Shown here: one piece after another, positions 1-12,200 of the stretch
How the letters are laid out: each line of letters opens with the position of its first letter
How positions within the stretch are numbered: position 1 is the first letter of the stretch
The notes under the pieces: model-generated
The model's input: only the letters and a program-made list of their open reading frames with translations
What the model was told of the DNA's origin: nothing
Database searches by the model: none
Translations under genes and position numbers: made by a program
Source: Clavelina lepadiformis
Lineage: Eukaryota > Chordata > Ascidiacea > Aplousobranchia > Clavelinidae
Length of the DNA stretch: 64,000 nucleotides
Assembly: GCF_947623445.1 (NCBI RefSeq)
Contig: NC_135245.1
Span: forward strand, 8,005,501 to 8,069,500
Direction of reading: 5' to 3'

Positions 1-1086
1 CCTTACAGATGAAAGAAGACTATGAAAAAGTCAAGCAACTGCTAATTAAAATCAGTTACACTCAGTTTAAGTGGTATGTTTGTGGTGACTTTAAAATGTT
101 GGGAATTTTGCTTGGTCTGCAGTGTGGTTACACAAAATACTCTTGCCTTTTGTGCTTGTGGAATAGTAGAGCTGACGGTGAGCACTATGAGAAAATTCAT
201 TGGCCGGCACAGGAAAAACTAATCCCAGGAATGTACAACGTCATCAAGGAACCTATAGTAAGCCGGGAAATAGTTTTACTGCCTCCATTTCATATCAAAC
301 TAGGCCTGGTAAAACAGTTTGTCAAAGCTTTGGATCCTCAAGGACAGGTTTTTCAAGAAATCCGTTCAATGTTTCCCACAAAATAAAAGGAGGAATATTT
401 GTTGGTCCTCAGATAAACACAATGTTAAAGTGTAAAAGCTTGGAAGAAAAAATAAATGAAACAGAAAAAGAAGCGTGACAAGCATTTCGAGGTGTGGTTG
501 ATGGATTTTTGGGAAATAAAAGGGACAGAAATTACAAAGAGTTGGTGGAAAAACTTATCAAAAGTTATCAAAACATGGGTTGTCGCATGTCTGTCAAACT
601 TCATTTTTTATGTTCCCATCTGGATTTTTTTCAAGAAAATCTTGGTGACTTCAGTGAGGAGCATGGTGAGAGATTTAATCAGGATATTGAGCCAATGGAA
701 AAACGATATAAAGGCCGCTGGGACAGTGCAATGATGGGAGACTACATTTGGTCTTTAGTAAGGCAAGACAGTAGTGTTCATAAAAGAAAAGCTCGCACAA
801 AAGTAATTTTTAACAACTCTTACTGTTTGACAAAACTATGTTACATTTATCTTCAAGCCTTAACGTTTTTAAACTGGTTTTTGTTTAATAAACCGAACAG
901 AACCTTGATGTGGAGTTAAGGTCTACTGCAAGAGTGGAACACAATTTGCTACATTTACAACTAAATCAGAGTTTGAATATCTCAAAAAGTAACGATGATA
1001 CGAAAAAACTAACTGGATTTTTGAACTCAGCACCCAAAAATACATAAAGGGGCATTAAAAAAGTAGCCAAACAAAAATTGTGTTAC
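1..1086 (+). mobile_element. Unidentified repeated coding element, copy 1 (broken, cut by window edge)
   Basis: The first 0.8 kb translates in pieces into a protein with stretches such as LPPFHIKLGLVKQFVKAL and EEHGERFNQDIEPMEKRY. I recall similar stretches in uncharacterised, dispersed animal proteins but cannot name the family. A second copy in reverse orientation lies at about 12,888-13,977. The two share the coding part and about 250 bases of 3' non-coding sequence ending near CAAAAATTGTG, so the repeated unit is larger than the gene. This copy is broken and probably continues upstream of base 1. The class of element is unknown to me; no terminal repeats can be tested because one end is missing. 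Confidence 0.6.
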
Positions 1087-1875
1087 ATAGTGATTTAACT
1101 CTGTACGAGAAGAAACTTACAATTGAAACAAATTGTAATAGAATCAGCTTTGAGGTATCCCGCTGTTTTTTAATCCAATTCCATGTACATACTATATACG
1201 GTAAACAAAACTACTGCACTTGTAAGCAGGCCCAAATAGTTGGCGGTGCCTTTCAATGTGATCGATGTAGAACAGCGTTGTCTTAAAAAGCGGAAGGGAA
1301 ATATGGGCAATACCCAATTATGACGTGTCGGTTGCAGTTAGTGTTTCTAAGCATGTTGCAGTAGTAATTGTCCAAAGACACTTTCTTTGCTATATGACGC
1401 GATATTGAATATTTTCAACATTTACGGAATCCGCATTATTTTCTGCAAAAAATGACAAACTTGCCAATGAAGCTTGATTTTTACCGTCGTGAAGTTGTTT
1501 ACCGGATACCTGATTACTTATTCAGTTACTTATTTGCAGTTGAAGTTGGTTTCCATGTCCTTGTTTATATAAACAACCCTCAAAATAAGTAATTTTGGTG
1601 CAAACAACTTAGCTATTCAAAGTTCAGGAAAACCGCTTTGCAATTTCTATTAAAGACTTTTTCAAAATAGGCTTAATAGGATATTATAGTTTTAAAGTTA
1701 TTGGAAAAGCAGGAAAGCTTTGAGAACCGTGTAAAGAGCGTGCAGCTTTTTACGGAGTGTATAAGTTTTTCTTTAATCATTGCGAAATGTTTGGCAGTTG
1801 CTACAACTGCCAACAGAGTTGCAGGGAGTTAAAATTTTATAGTACTTTTATATAAACAAGTCGTTCTGCTTGAAA
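1087..1875. other. Intergenic, upstream of the threonine aldolase gene
   Basis: No coding region, RNA gene or repeat was recognised. The last part must contain the promoter and 5' UTR of the gene starting at 1876, but no TATA box or other element stands out. Confidence 0.5.
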
Positions 1876-4800
1876 ATGGCAAATGTTCGAACTATTGACA
1901 TCAGAAGTGACACAGTTACCCAACCTACCCAAGAAATGAGAGAAGCAATGCTTTCTGCAGAAGTTGGTGACGATGTTTATGGAGAAGATCCAACCGTAAA
2001 CAGTGAGAAGGAATCAGTTTTATCTCTCAATTTAAATTGGCAAAAGCACATTTTCCGTGGCCAATTATAGCCTATGTCTTGTAGATATATTTCTACGTCT
2101 TGTTTAACATTTTCGACAGGACTTCAAGCAATTGCAGCAGAAATGTTTGGCAAAGAAGACGCTTTATTTGTGCCAACTGGAACAATGGGAAATTTAATAA
2201 GTATTTTGGCTCATTGTCAAGAAAGAGGATCGGAAGTTCTGCTTGGAAATAACTCGCATATATATATTTATGAACAGGGAGGTATTGCACAGGTATAGAG
2301 TTTTGGAAACTATAGGCAATATGTTTGCTTCATTTATTTATACAACAGCCGGGAAGACCTATTAAGTAATACTGTAGTATAGTGGTGTATTCCGTAAAAA
2401 AATCAGTGGGTGTTGGCTGTCCAGCAATTCTTGACACCGTATTATATTCAAATGCAGATTCCCGGACTATATCAGGAAAGCCTTTGAACAATCAATGCTT
2501 TGTCACTACACTTGAGCTTAAATTACTGAAATTTTTTCTGTGCGTCAATGTCATGGTTTCAAATTTTGTTTTTAATCTTGCACGAATAACAATGAAAAAA
2601 CGAAACAAAACAAAAAAGAAAGGGATCACACAATCCCTCGTCAAGAAGTGTAGGGACGGCGATCCTTCTCCAAAACACCACTGCTTCTAAATTAGAAAAT
2701 GTTCTTAGCTTGGAGGCGTTGTTCCACGACCTCTGCGTAACCTTCCAGACGGAACGTTCGATTTGGAGGAGTTAAAGTATCTTTATAACACCGGCACCGA
2801 TCTACATCGTACCAAATCAGCCGTCGTTGCTACCGAGAACACAATTTGTGGAAAAGTTCTCCCTTTAGAATTTATGGCCCAGGTAAATCGTCAAAAAAAA
2901 TTGCAAGAGCAAGGCTATTATAGCTTACATATCGCATGCTTACAAAAACGCATATTCCATGTAACATATTGCCTTTATTACCTGTTTTTGTTTTTATATA
3001 TTGCTTTTCATAAATTTAAGTCCTTCGGTATGAGCAATTGTACTCAATTTCGACATTTTATATTGCTTTATGTATATGCGTGATCTATTTCGTACTAATT
3101 TAATACATATTCTTCATACTTTTAGTTAAAAAAGGTTGCGAACGAGCTTAATATTCCTGTTCATCTCGACGGTGCTAGAATGTTTAATGCTGTTACAGCC
3201 CTTGACATAGAACCGACCGAACTGACAAAACACGTTGATTCACTTAATGTTTGTTTGTCCAAGGTGATTATATAAAAGAAGTTCATATTTTCATATCGTA
3301 TTAAGACACAGTTATTGTGCTCAGGTCTTATCATACATGTAAAGCAGGTGGTGGTTTCCTTTCGCAGGGACTTTGTGCTCCTGTAGGCTCGATAATTGCA
3401 GGAAAAAAGGACTTCATCACTCGGGCCAAAAGACTTCGCAAAGTTTTAGGTGGAGGAATGAGACAGTCGGGTGTACTGGCATCACCTGGGATAATCGCGC
3501 TTACCAAAATGAGCAAGCGTTTACAACATGATCACAATAAAGCTAAGAAATTTGGAAAAGGTTAGTAAAACACATCACTGACATAAATCCTGATGTAAAA
3601 TTAAGTTTAAAAAGTCAGGCAATTGATATAATTGTTCCATGTATACAGTTTTGGGGAAACTCTTTCTCCAAGCTTTATAAGTTTCTCTACTGGTCATCAC
3701 CAACAGCTTTTCATTATAGTCTAAATATCTGAACAGTAGGGTCAAATAATAATCAGAGGACTTAAAAAGACCATCTTCAGTCCGAGCATGAAGATCGCAA
3801 AACATACTTTGGCACAAACGACTTTATCGCACAATTAAGGCATTCACATAAAGAGGAAGGTAGAACGGAGGTGTTTGAAGTATTAAATTCCACTGATATA
3901 CTGGAAAAGTTTAACTCAACGTTAAAAAGACCGATTGAACTACTTCCGGTTATCTGAAGTAAATAAAATTGGATGCAAATACCCATGAAACTGGAATTGG
4001 GCAATTATAGAAGCCTGTTTAGAAATCAGTTGACCTGCGCTTTTGTTTCATTATTTTTCTGACTTAAATTGTATTGCAACTCTTAAAAAGTATGCCACTA
4101 AAACTGGTTTTTAGTGGTAATGAGGTTTTCAAATATAGGCTAAGCTTTAACTATTTCCTCGATAAATGTGCACATTTGAAGCTTATTTTTTCTGGTTCCT
4201 TATTAATCCAATCGTAATACAACATATAGAACCTGAACACTACCTAAATCTTCAAAAGGCTTACATTTATCTTCAATTTGACCCTAAATAACTAAAACCA
4301 AATTTTTGCTTACCCTTTCTCCTGACTTAATTTCGTTTTTTTTTGACAACCAACCGCGTGACCTACAAATAATTACTGTAAGTGGTGAAATGATCGCTTA
4401 CGAAAAATTGGCATGTTAGGGCATTAATAAAGCAAACAGATTTATATAGTAATGTTACAATGAATAATGCTTTGACAAATTATAACGTCAGAACCACGAA
4501 AACACTTTGAGTCGACATTTTGAGTTTACAAGCTTCGAGTGAGCGTCAGTTAACTGTTTACGTGCATGTAATTAAGAGATTCACTTGTACTGATAAAGTA
4601 ACTTCAAGTTATCCAAAATTTTGGTTTAAGCAAAGTTAAGTTAACTAGTTTACATTGTATTTAATTTGTTTTGTGTAAGTTAGTGTAAGTATAATGTCTG
4701 ATGAACTTCTTCATATATTTTAGCTTTGCTCGAGTTAAGGCCGGATGTTTTTAAATTAAATCTTGACGAAATTCAAACCAACATGGTTCTATTTGGTGTG

Positions 4801-5010
4801 GATCCCGCAAATTTCTTGAAAAACACCTCCAATGCGAACGCTGTAAAAGAATTTTGTGCAAGGATGAAAAAGCCAACAAGCGATTGTCCGGTATCCGTGG
4901 AACTTCTTGCCTATGACGAGCGCAATGCTCGAGCTGTATTTCATAACGATGTCTCGGATGAAGACTTCGATTTAATAATAATAAAGCTGCATCATGTTTT
5001 AAAGGAATAA
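1876..5010 (+). CDS. L-threonine aldolase (low-specificity type), six exons, complete
   Basis: PLP enzyme that cleaves L-threonine or L-allo-threonine to glycine and acetaldehyde (family knowledge). Exons: 1876-2002, 2120-2292, 2709-2882, 3126-3263, 3368-3560 and 4724-5010. Phases agree throughout and give 363 residues, close to the usual 340-360. The protein opens with [12 protein letters not shown], a fold-type I hallmark, followed by [17 protein letters not shown] (Asp173 and Arg176, which bind PLP) and [12 protein letters not shown]. Lys204, the last codon of exon 4, is the expected PLP Schiff-base lysine. I chose ATG 1876 because the aligned start of the fold follows within ten residues; the upstream TTG is not needed. 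No mitochondrial targeting peptide is obvious. The longest intron, 3561-4723, contains nothing recognised. The human counterpart is a pseudogene, whereas this copy looks fully intact. Confidence 0.95.
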
Positions 5011-5126
5011 ATTAACCAGCAGATTTAAGCGTTAAGCTTTGGGTTAAGAAAAGTTTATAATTTTTTTTAATTGCAATCGCTATTGGGTAATTGATTTCAT
5101 CCAAAATTTGCTTTACTATGTAAACA

Positions 5127-5132
5127 AATAAA
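5127..5132 (+). terminator. Poly(A) signal of threonine aldolase gene
   Basis: AATAAA 117 bases after the stop codon, the first canonical signal downstream. Confidence 0.7.
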
Positions 5133-5239
5133 TAGCCTATACCTCCAGTTTTTAACATAATTCAGCGACAACAAAAAGAATTGCTATCCATCTATACTTG
5201 TATTAATTTAGCGTGCAGTTACCTAACATGTTTCCATCA

Positions 5240-7200
5240 CTAGCCTACATAATACTGATGGCAGACCATATAAGTTTGTTAGAAATTCTCGGTAACCGGA
5301 ATTTAAAGAGTGTAGACATTTCACACCGGTCTCATCAAGAGAATCTCCCTTCCAAAGAACGACAGCAGCGAAATGTAACTAGTGGTGGTAAAGTTCTGTT
5401 GCAGCCTTATCTCGCGAGACTTAGTAGCCTACTGCAGTTTCGCAGGTCACAAACTATTGCTGACACTCGTCGGTCATCTATACCTCTGCATTTTATGTTA
5501 CTATTTCCACGAGAAACTGATGGCTGACATTTGGGCTTACATCAGGTGAACCCCTCATCAGGTCTAGAAACCTTCAAAAGAGTCGTTGCAAGGGAATTTT
5601 ATGTTTATCACCTGATCTTTGTCACCTTCACTTGCAATCCGAAATGAAATTCAGAATGCTCTTCTTTCAGGACAGGCAGCTGCTGATTGTCCCCACATTG
5701 TAGCTCATGTCTTCATCCAGAAACATAACGCCTTTATGGAGAAAATAAAAAAAATTGTGGTAAGGTTAAGACTTTTCTCTTATGTAATGTTATGTTGTTA
5801 AGTTTCAAAAAAGGGGACTGCCACACAGCCCTAATTTTCTCATACATGCTGACGATCATCGCCTTTGCATAGCTGACGACGTGGACAAGGTCGTATGTGT
5901 TGAACTTACTCCTGATCCGAATTCCTTGCCTGACGAATCCGAGAAAGATCAGGCAAAACGGTTGTATTGCAGAAGATGGTTCACGGGACTTGGGGACCAG
6001 AGCACACTTACGCACCTTGCATGGGTAATGGTACATGTGAGAAGGGCTATCCAAAGCCGTTCGCTGAGCGCACTGTTTGGGATCACAATAAATCCTACCT
6101 TACGTACAGGCGTCGTTCTCGAAAGCCCCACAGTTGCCAGATTCAGCACAATGGGCGCTCTGTTGGCAATAGCTAGTTTGTACCTTACACTCCATATACT
6201 ATGCGCTAAGATTTAGTTCTCATATCAACGTGGAGTCCTGTTGCTCCGCTTTGGCAGCCAATTACCTCTTTAAATATGTGCACAAAAGGTTTAAATGTGC
6301 CATGGTACGTGTTGAAAACGATCTCTTTCAAGCACGAAATGAAATTTACTTTTACCAAGAGATGAGCTCCATTGGTTTGAGTGAAATATGTTGGCGCCCT
6401 TTTTCGTTTGACATGAGCCAGCGTCAACCAGCTGTTTATGCACTCAGCATTCATCTTTTATACCAGCAAATGATATACTCGTACTTCGAGGAAGGTGACG
6501 AACGTGATGATGCTCAACAAAGGCCAAAAGTTACAGAGCTGGACGGGTTATTCGTGGATTCCAACAGAGATCATCCGGGCACAGAAGTCACATATTGCAA
6601 CTTTCCTGAGCGCTTTACCTGGAACAGCACAAGCAGAAAGTGGCCTCCCAGGAAAGCAGCTTATAATATTATCTGACACATTCTTATCGTGCATCTCTTT
6701 GCAGGAGACATTTTCTGCCTGCGCATTTTGTTAAAACATGATCACAGCAAAGGCGAATCATCCTTCGATTCCCTTCGACTGGTTAATGACCAACACTGCG
6801 AAACTTACCACGATGTCTGTCGGACACTTGGTCTTCTGCATCGCTCTTTGAGCAACATCACTGTCAATGGTAGGATGATTTTAAGAGGCAATGTGGTGTA
6901 CCTATTGATGAATGCACCCAGCGTGGAATGGTCCTATTATGTTTTGGAATCACGTTTGCAATGAAACGGAAAGGACCTGACGAGCTTTAAGCTTCCTTCC
7001 GCGGATGATCATATCAAAGTTGCGGTGTCTAAGTTACGTGGTCAATGGCAGCGTTCGCAGCTTCCGTCAATCATACAGGAAGCATTGCGTTATGACTGCT
7101 ATGCAAGACTTGGTTCGTGCAAGGCTTCATCTACCTTCTACACTGACGTCTTTACCATTCTTTACCATTTGATTTACCGATGTGTGCATGCGATGAATTA
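5240..7200 (+). mobile_element. Helitron remnant, Rep/helicase N-terminal part, decayed
   Basis: Short blocks in several forward frames match the Helitron replication protein. They include VTFTCNP near 5630, a block around 5660-5760 of the ALLPGQ...VARVF type, MVHGTWGPEHTYAPCM (5967 onward), NYLFKYVHKRF with SEICWRPFSFDM (6260-6420), and a late block around 6700-6960. The order and orientation match a single Helitron. The reading frame changes repeatedly and stops lie between the blocks, so it is dead. The 5'-to-3' DNA helicase half is not visible, nor is a 3' hairpin with a CTRR end, so both edges are approximate. It starts about 100 bases after the poly(A) signal of the threonine aldolase gene. 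Confidence 0.8.
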
Positions 7201-9277
7201 GAGTACTCTTTATACTTATGTCCCGGTTCCGTACAGAAGGAGAAGGTTTGAATTTAACCTTCGTAATTCACAGCGAATCGCATCTTACCCATGCATAGCC
7301 TATATAATATATGATGGAAGATGGCAGTTGGTCATCTGCTGTTTTGTTACTTTTGTGTATTTTTCTTTCCTCTTTGATTTTATGCTTATCCACTCCCAGC
7401 TTGCTGGACCCTGGAAAACAAATTTTGCAAGGATTTTGTCAAGCTGTCTTTGAGGGCAGTCTATCGGGACCTATCTGATTGTAAGATCCATTCTTTCATC
7501 ATCGTGACCGATGGCTTGCTTTGTTTGCTTCAGGTTTCTTTCGAAGTATTTCTGCAAGGCGTACTGCATTCGTCTTGCTGTCGAGAGTGATGTTAACCAC
7601 CTCTGCCGCTTTTTGGATTATACCTTTTATATAGCGAAGTGGTATCTGAATTTTCTGTTAATTGAGTGTAAATGTCTTCTCTAGAACTTTCCTTTGACAT
7701 TTAAATCGTCTCTTCCCGATGATTGCAGTAATCTGCAGAGAGTTGATTGTTCCATTGTCTTTTAATTCTATCTGCATAGGTTAGAAACTTAGCCATTCTT
7801 GATGTATCTTTCTTTACATCCTGGTGGTCTCTCTACTTCATCTCTCCTTTTTATGAATTATGAATTATGAAATTATGAATTCTACAATAGGCAGCAAGTG
7901 ATTTTATCGATTACCCATTGGAACTGAAAATAAGTAACTCAATAAGTAACCGGGGAAGCGGATACTAGCTTCACGCCGGTGGAAGAATTCTCGTCTCTGT
8001 AGATCATTTTTATTTTGGCAAATATCTAACACAGCGCCACCTACCGAGCAAAAACATATTCTAAGCTCACGACGTAATATCTCACTATGCAGGTGCGCAA
8101 ATTTTATCAGACTACGACACAGGTGCGGGGGTTTTCTTCTCCCTTATTTCTGTTTGGTTTTATTGTCTTTTGTTGAGTAATGATTGGGATATAGGCTACC
8201 ACACTGAGCGAACATTGTTGTTTGAGTTGTATTTTTATTCTAGGCGTTTGCTGAAACCCACGAAATTGAGATCCCCCTTCTTTTTTCTGACGATTTTCTC
8301 AGCCCCAAGAAGTTGTTCCACTTCAGTCCCACTTTGAGGGTGTTAAGTTTAGGTTAGGGTGTAGAACTGTAGATGTTTTGACAGGTTGAAAATTGACATC
8401 ATTTCTACGTCATGAAATTATAGGTTTATCTTTGTTAAAGTAGTTTATTAAAGGCTCGAAAAAGGCGTTTTTAATTTTTCATTGGGGAAAAGTTTATGAC
8501 GTAGGATGATAGGCGTCGATTTTTGAGAGAAAATAGAAAAGGTGGGGGCAAATTATAAATTGGGGATTTCCCCGCTTTGGAAGTGTGAGATCGGTACAAT
8601 ATTATCATTGTTTTGTATGTAGACTAATGCTTTATCTCAATGCGTTTTATGAAGTGACTTGGCCTGCTTTTCCAACTTGTCCCTAGGAACATAATATTGA
8701 ACATATTAGCCTATTTAAAAATTTAATCACAACTTGAGTAAGCGCATTAACTAGAAAATAACGTTTATTAGTAATACGATATGGAATAAACCTGAAATCC
8801 TACCTATTTTTTTTCTTGGCCAAATTTCCTTCCCCAAAGATTTACATTTATCTTCTAGTTAGCCAAGTGGCCTCCACTGAGAAGCACAGGGTTAAACGGT
8901 AGCTTTGGGTTAGGTTTAGGTTACTACAGTATGTTATAAGATTTTAGTTCAAAAGTTAACTGTAAACTGTGAAAAATAATTTTGAGCCTATCATGATATT
9001 TTTGGTGAAATAGTGGTAACCAGTGGGATATCTTTGTGAAAATATGTCTTGCTTTACACAATGATTCGTTTACAAAAACGTTTAAAAACTTTCTGAGCAG
9101 CTGTTTGCCCAAAAAACATGGAAAATTACACAAACCCAGACAGAAATAGGCTAGTTGACCATGACTGTCATATATACTGTATTAACTCCACTGTATGTAC
9201 TTACAAAAGTAAATATTTTTGTATTTATTAGGAAATCATTTATTTAACATTTGCTTAAATTATTATTTAAAAGCCAT
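7201..9277. other. Intergenic, nothing recognised
   Basis: About 2 kb of AT-rich sequence between the Helitron remnant and the first exon of the four-transmembrane gene. A short direct repeat of GAATTATGAA type lies near 7855-7880. I found no coding block or element ends. Confidence 0.5.
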
Positions 9278-12200
9278 ATGGATGTTTCAAAAGAACTTGT
9301 TGATGACCAGGTTCAGGATGAAATCAAATTAGAGACGTCACCATCGCAAATTAATCTTAATTTTAATCTGATCAAAAAGATTTCAGTAAGATTTAATTGA
9401 TTTTTTAGAACATGATTCTTTGGTGTTATTAGTTTGTAAAGTTGTTTGTTTAGTTACAATAAACGTTTGAACTTTATAAATTGTCTGAAGTTACTAAAAC
9501 AGACTGCTTGAAGGCCTGCTGCAAATACATATGTATGATATACTAGATATACTTAAAATGTAATAATTTGAAATATGTAATAATAATGTAATTTTGACAA
9601 TCTAGAATGGAGAATATGGCACATTCCATTAACAAGTTTCAAGAAACACAAATTTTAGGTGCCAGACAGCATTTTTTTTTGGTTTAAATAAAATGCATTC
9701 AAACAGCCATATTCGCCTTATATGTTTATTACTAATCAACCTGAAACCAGGGCTAAAAGTGGTTCAACTTTCTTGCTGGAACTATAGACTGCAAAGTGCA
9801 GACAAAAACAACCAACAATGATTTCACATATAAATGCAATCTTTCGCTCAATATCTGATCTCTAAATGTTTGTTGAATTTGAAATGGCCAAACAAATACG
9901 GTACTGTAATTTAGATTTTATTGTGGAAACCGCTACTGTTTGATAAGCTACCATAAATTTATAGTCTACAACATTCAACGACCTATAAACAATCGAAGCT
10001 TTCTACATCTATTGAAGTAGGAAATAGCCAGATCTATCTGGTTACAGAGCCTAGCGACTAGCAGGCGACTCCAATCACTACAATATATCTGCATTGTTAT
10101 CAGCATAATGATGTTTCCAAGTACCATTATTGTATTATATTGCATTGTTTATTTTTCGTCATTTACTGTGCAGAGCGAAAGTTAGGATGCTAACCATTAT
10201 AGTTATAGCACAATGCTCACAAACAGGAAAAAGTAGCAAAACTTAAAGGCTTAAAACATGCAAGAGACCAATAACACAATTGTGCTACAAGATGGTAAGC
10301 TAGCATGGTAACCAAACCCACGACAATAATAAAGACAAATGAAATCAATCACAGAAATAAACCAGAGCCAACAATTATAAAATAGGTTCCATAACAGTTT
10401 GAAATACTTGATTAGCCCTCCTTTGAAGTCTGGCTAAATACAAGCCTGTACCATGGCTCCAAAATAATGTTTTGCATAGTGGCATTCCGTGAGCCAACAA
10501 AACAGCTTAGAAGTCAAAATCTATGATAGCGGTATGGTCCTAACTTAGCCATTGGCTTAATATAAGCTATGTTGGCTTGCTTAAGCAATTCATTTAGACT
10601 TATTCCTAGCCAAAACTTTTTTATAGTGTGGAAGTTTGAAGTGAGTTTTGCTTTTATCCTGTGCCACCACTTTTTTGAAGGGGCTCTAAACACACAAGAT
10701 TTGTTTGTTGAACAATATTACGTTATAAGTTACGTTTTTACAGTACTTTCTACTGGAATGGCGTTTTGTTGTGCTCTGGCTCACTTTCACAAACATAAAA
10801 ACATTTGGTCTGTATATTGATGAACCATGTGCACACATTTTCAGAAAATGACCATCAAAATGGGACTGAGCAATTATGGATGCCAATGACTTGTCTATAG
10901 TTCTATTTGAGTAACTTTTTTGAATGACTGAGCTGTCGGTATGATAGTTAATATTTTTTTTCAAACTGAGGAAAGTTTTTAAATTACTTAAGATCTACCA
11001 TACTTTCTTGTCACTTGTGTCCCAGTTACTATGCTTGTTGTATGCACTTTTGACCAATGCTTTTCTTTTTTTTATGTGGTCTTACAGCCCAAGTTTAATA
11101 TCCCTTTATTTTACTCAAAAGGTTTGACTTAGCTCAAGGTATTGTTGGAATGATTTTTTCTAGCGTGTGCAACACATGAAGACTAAAAACTGGTAGTAAA
11201 TAATACAGAGTTGCAAGATTCCTAAGTTTGTATTTCTAATGGTTTTAGTATGGTATAGTGCAGAGTTTCTAAACTGGGGTCATGAGGCGTTCTTTGGGGC
11301 CATGAGCAGATGCCTCAATAGTGAGCTATAGTGTAATAGTAGGGAAAGAAGAGGCAAAACGGGACAAAGTTTCTCAGGTTTTTGTGCTTCTGCAAACTTA
11401 GTGGCGCAAAGGCTGCTGCACAAGCAGTAGTAAAGTGAAAAGTGTTTTGCAATCAACAATCTACCTTTTTCATTGATGAGCAAGGGGCCATGGATTTTGA
11501 GAGTCACTGGAAGGGGTCCAAGAACCACTGCTATAGTGGTATCCCATGATGAGTTTGTAGTGTACCATCAGGTCTGTTTTTCAGCTGCTGCTTGTTAATA
11601 AATAGTTGATTAAAGGTTTAAACTTGGGATCGTTAGAGATAAGTCATTGGTATCATTAGATATGATGTGTTAATTGTCATAATTAGCTCTTATTTTAGCA
11701 GAATGAAACAATATACTGTATATGGAATTAAATTATAGAAAAGCAAGCTGCCTTTAGTTGTAAGCCGCAAGTGATGATAAAAAATCTTTGTAAGTCATGG
11801 CTTACAATCAAATATACTATACCAGGGGTGGCCAAACTGTGGCTCTCAAGCCGCATGCGGCTCTTTGAGCATTTCATTGCAGCTCTTTAATGAATTAGCA
11901 TTGTTGAATTAGACATGTATTTTCCCGGTCTAGACGAGTTGTTTGATTAGATTATGAAACAATGCATTCTATCACACGTAGTAACAATGGACTCATTGTT
12001 AGTAATAATCAAATTACACTCCAAAAAGTACATTATTGTACAGAAGTGTGCTAACTTGTACACTGTAGTTAAGTAAACTGTCAGATTGAAGCTGTATGTC
12101 AGGGCTGACCTAGTTTTAAGTCTTGGTTACGGTTATACTAATAATTCCAAAAAAGAGTTAGTGAAGCCCAGGTGGAGACTCATAGTATCACCACGCAGCA

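Noticed and set aside
842-8860. The 12-mer ACATTTATCTTC occurring near 842, 4262 and 8845
   Set aside because: The surrounding bases do not align, so it is not evidence of a shared element.
10569-10820. 83-codon hydrophobic frame as an extra transmembrane exon of the MS4A-like gene
   Set aside because: The exon at 9,278-9,385 already joins the 12,487 exon in phase and completes TM1; this frame has no fitting splice sites.
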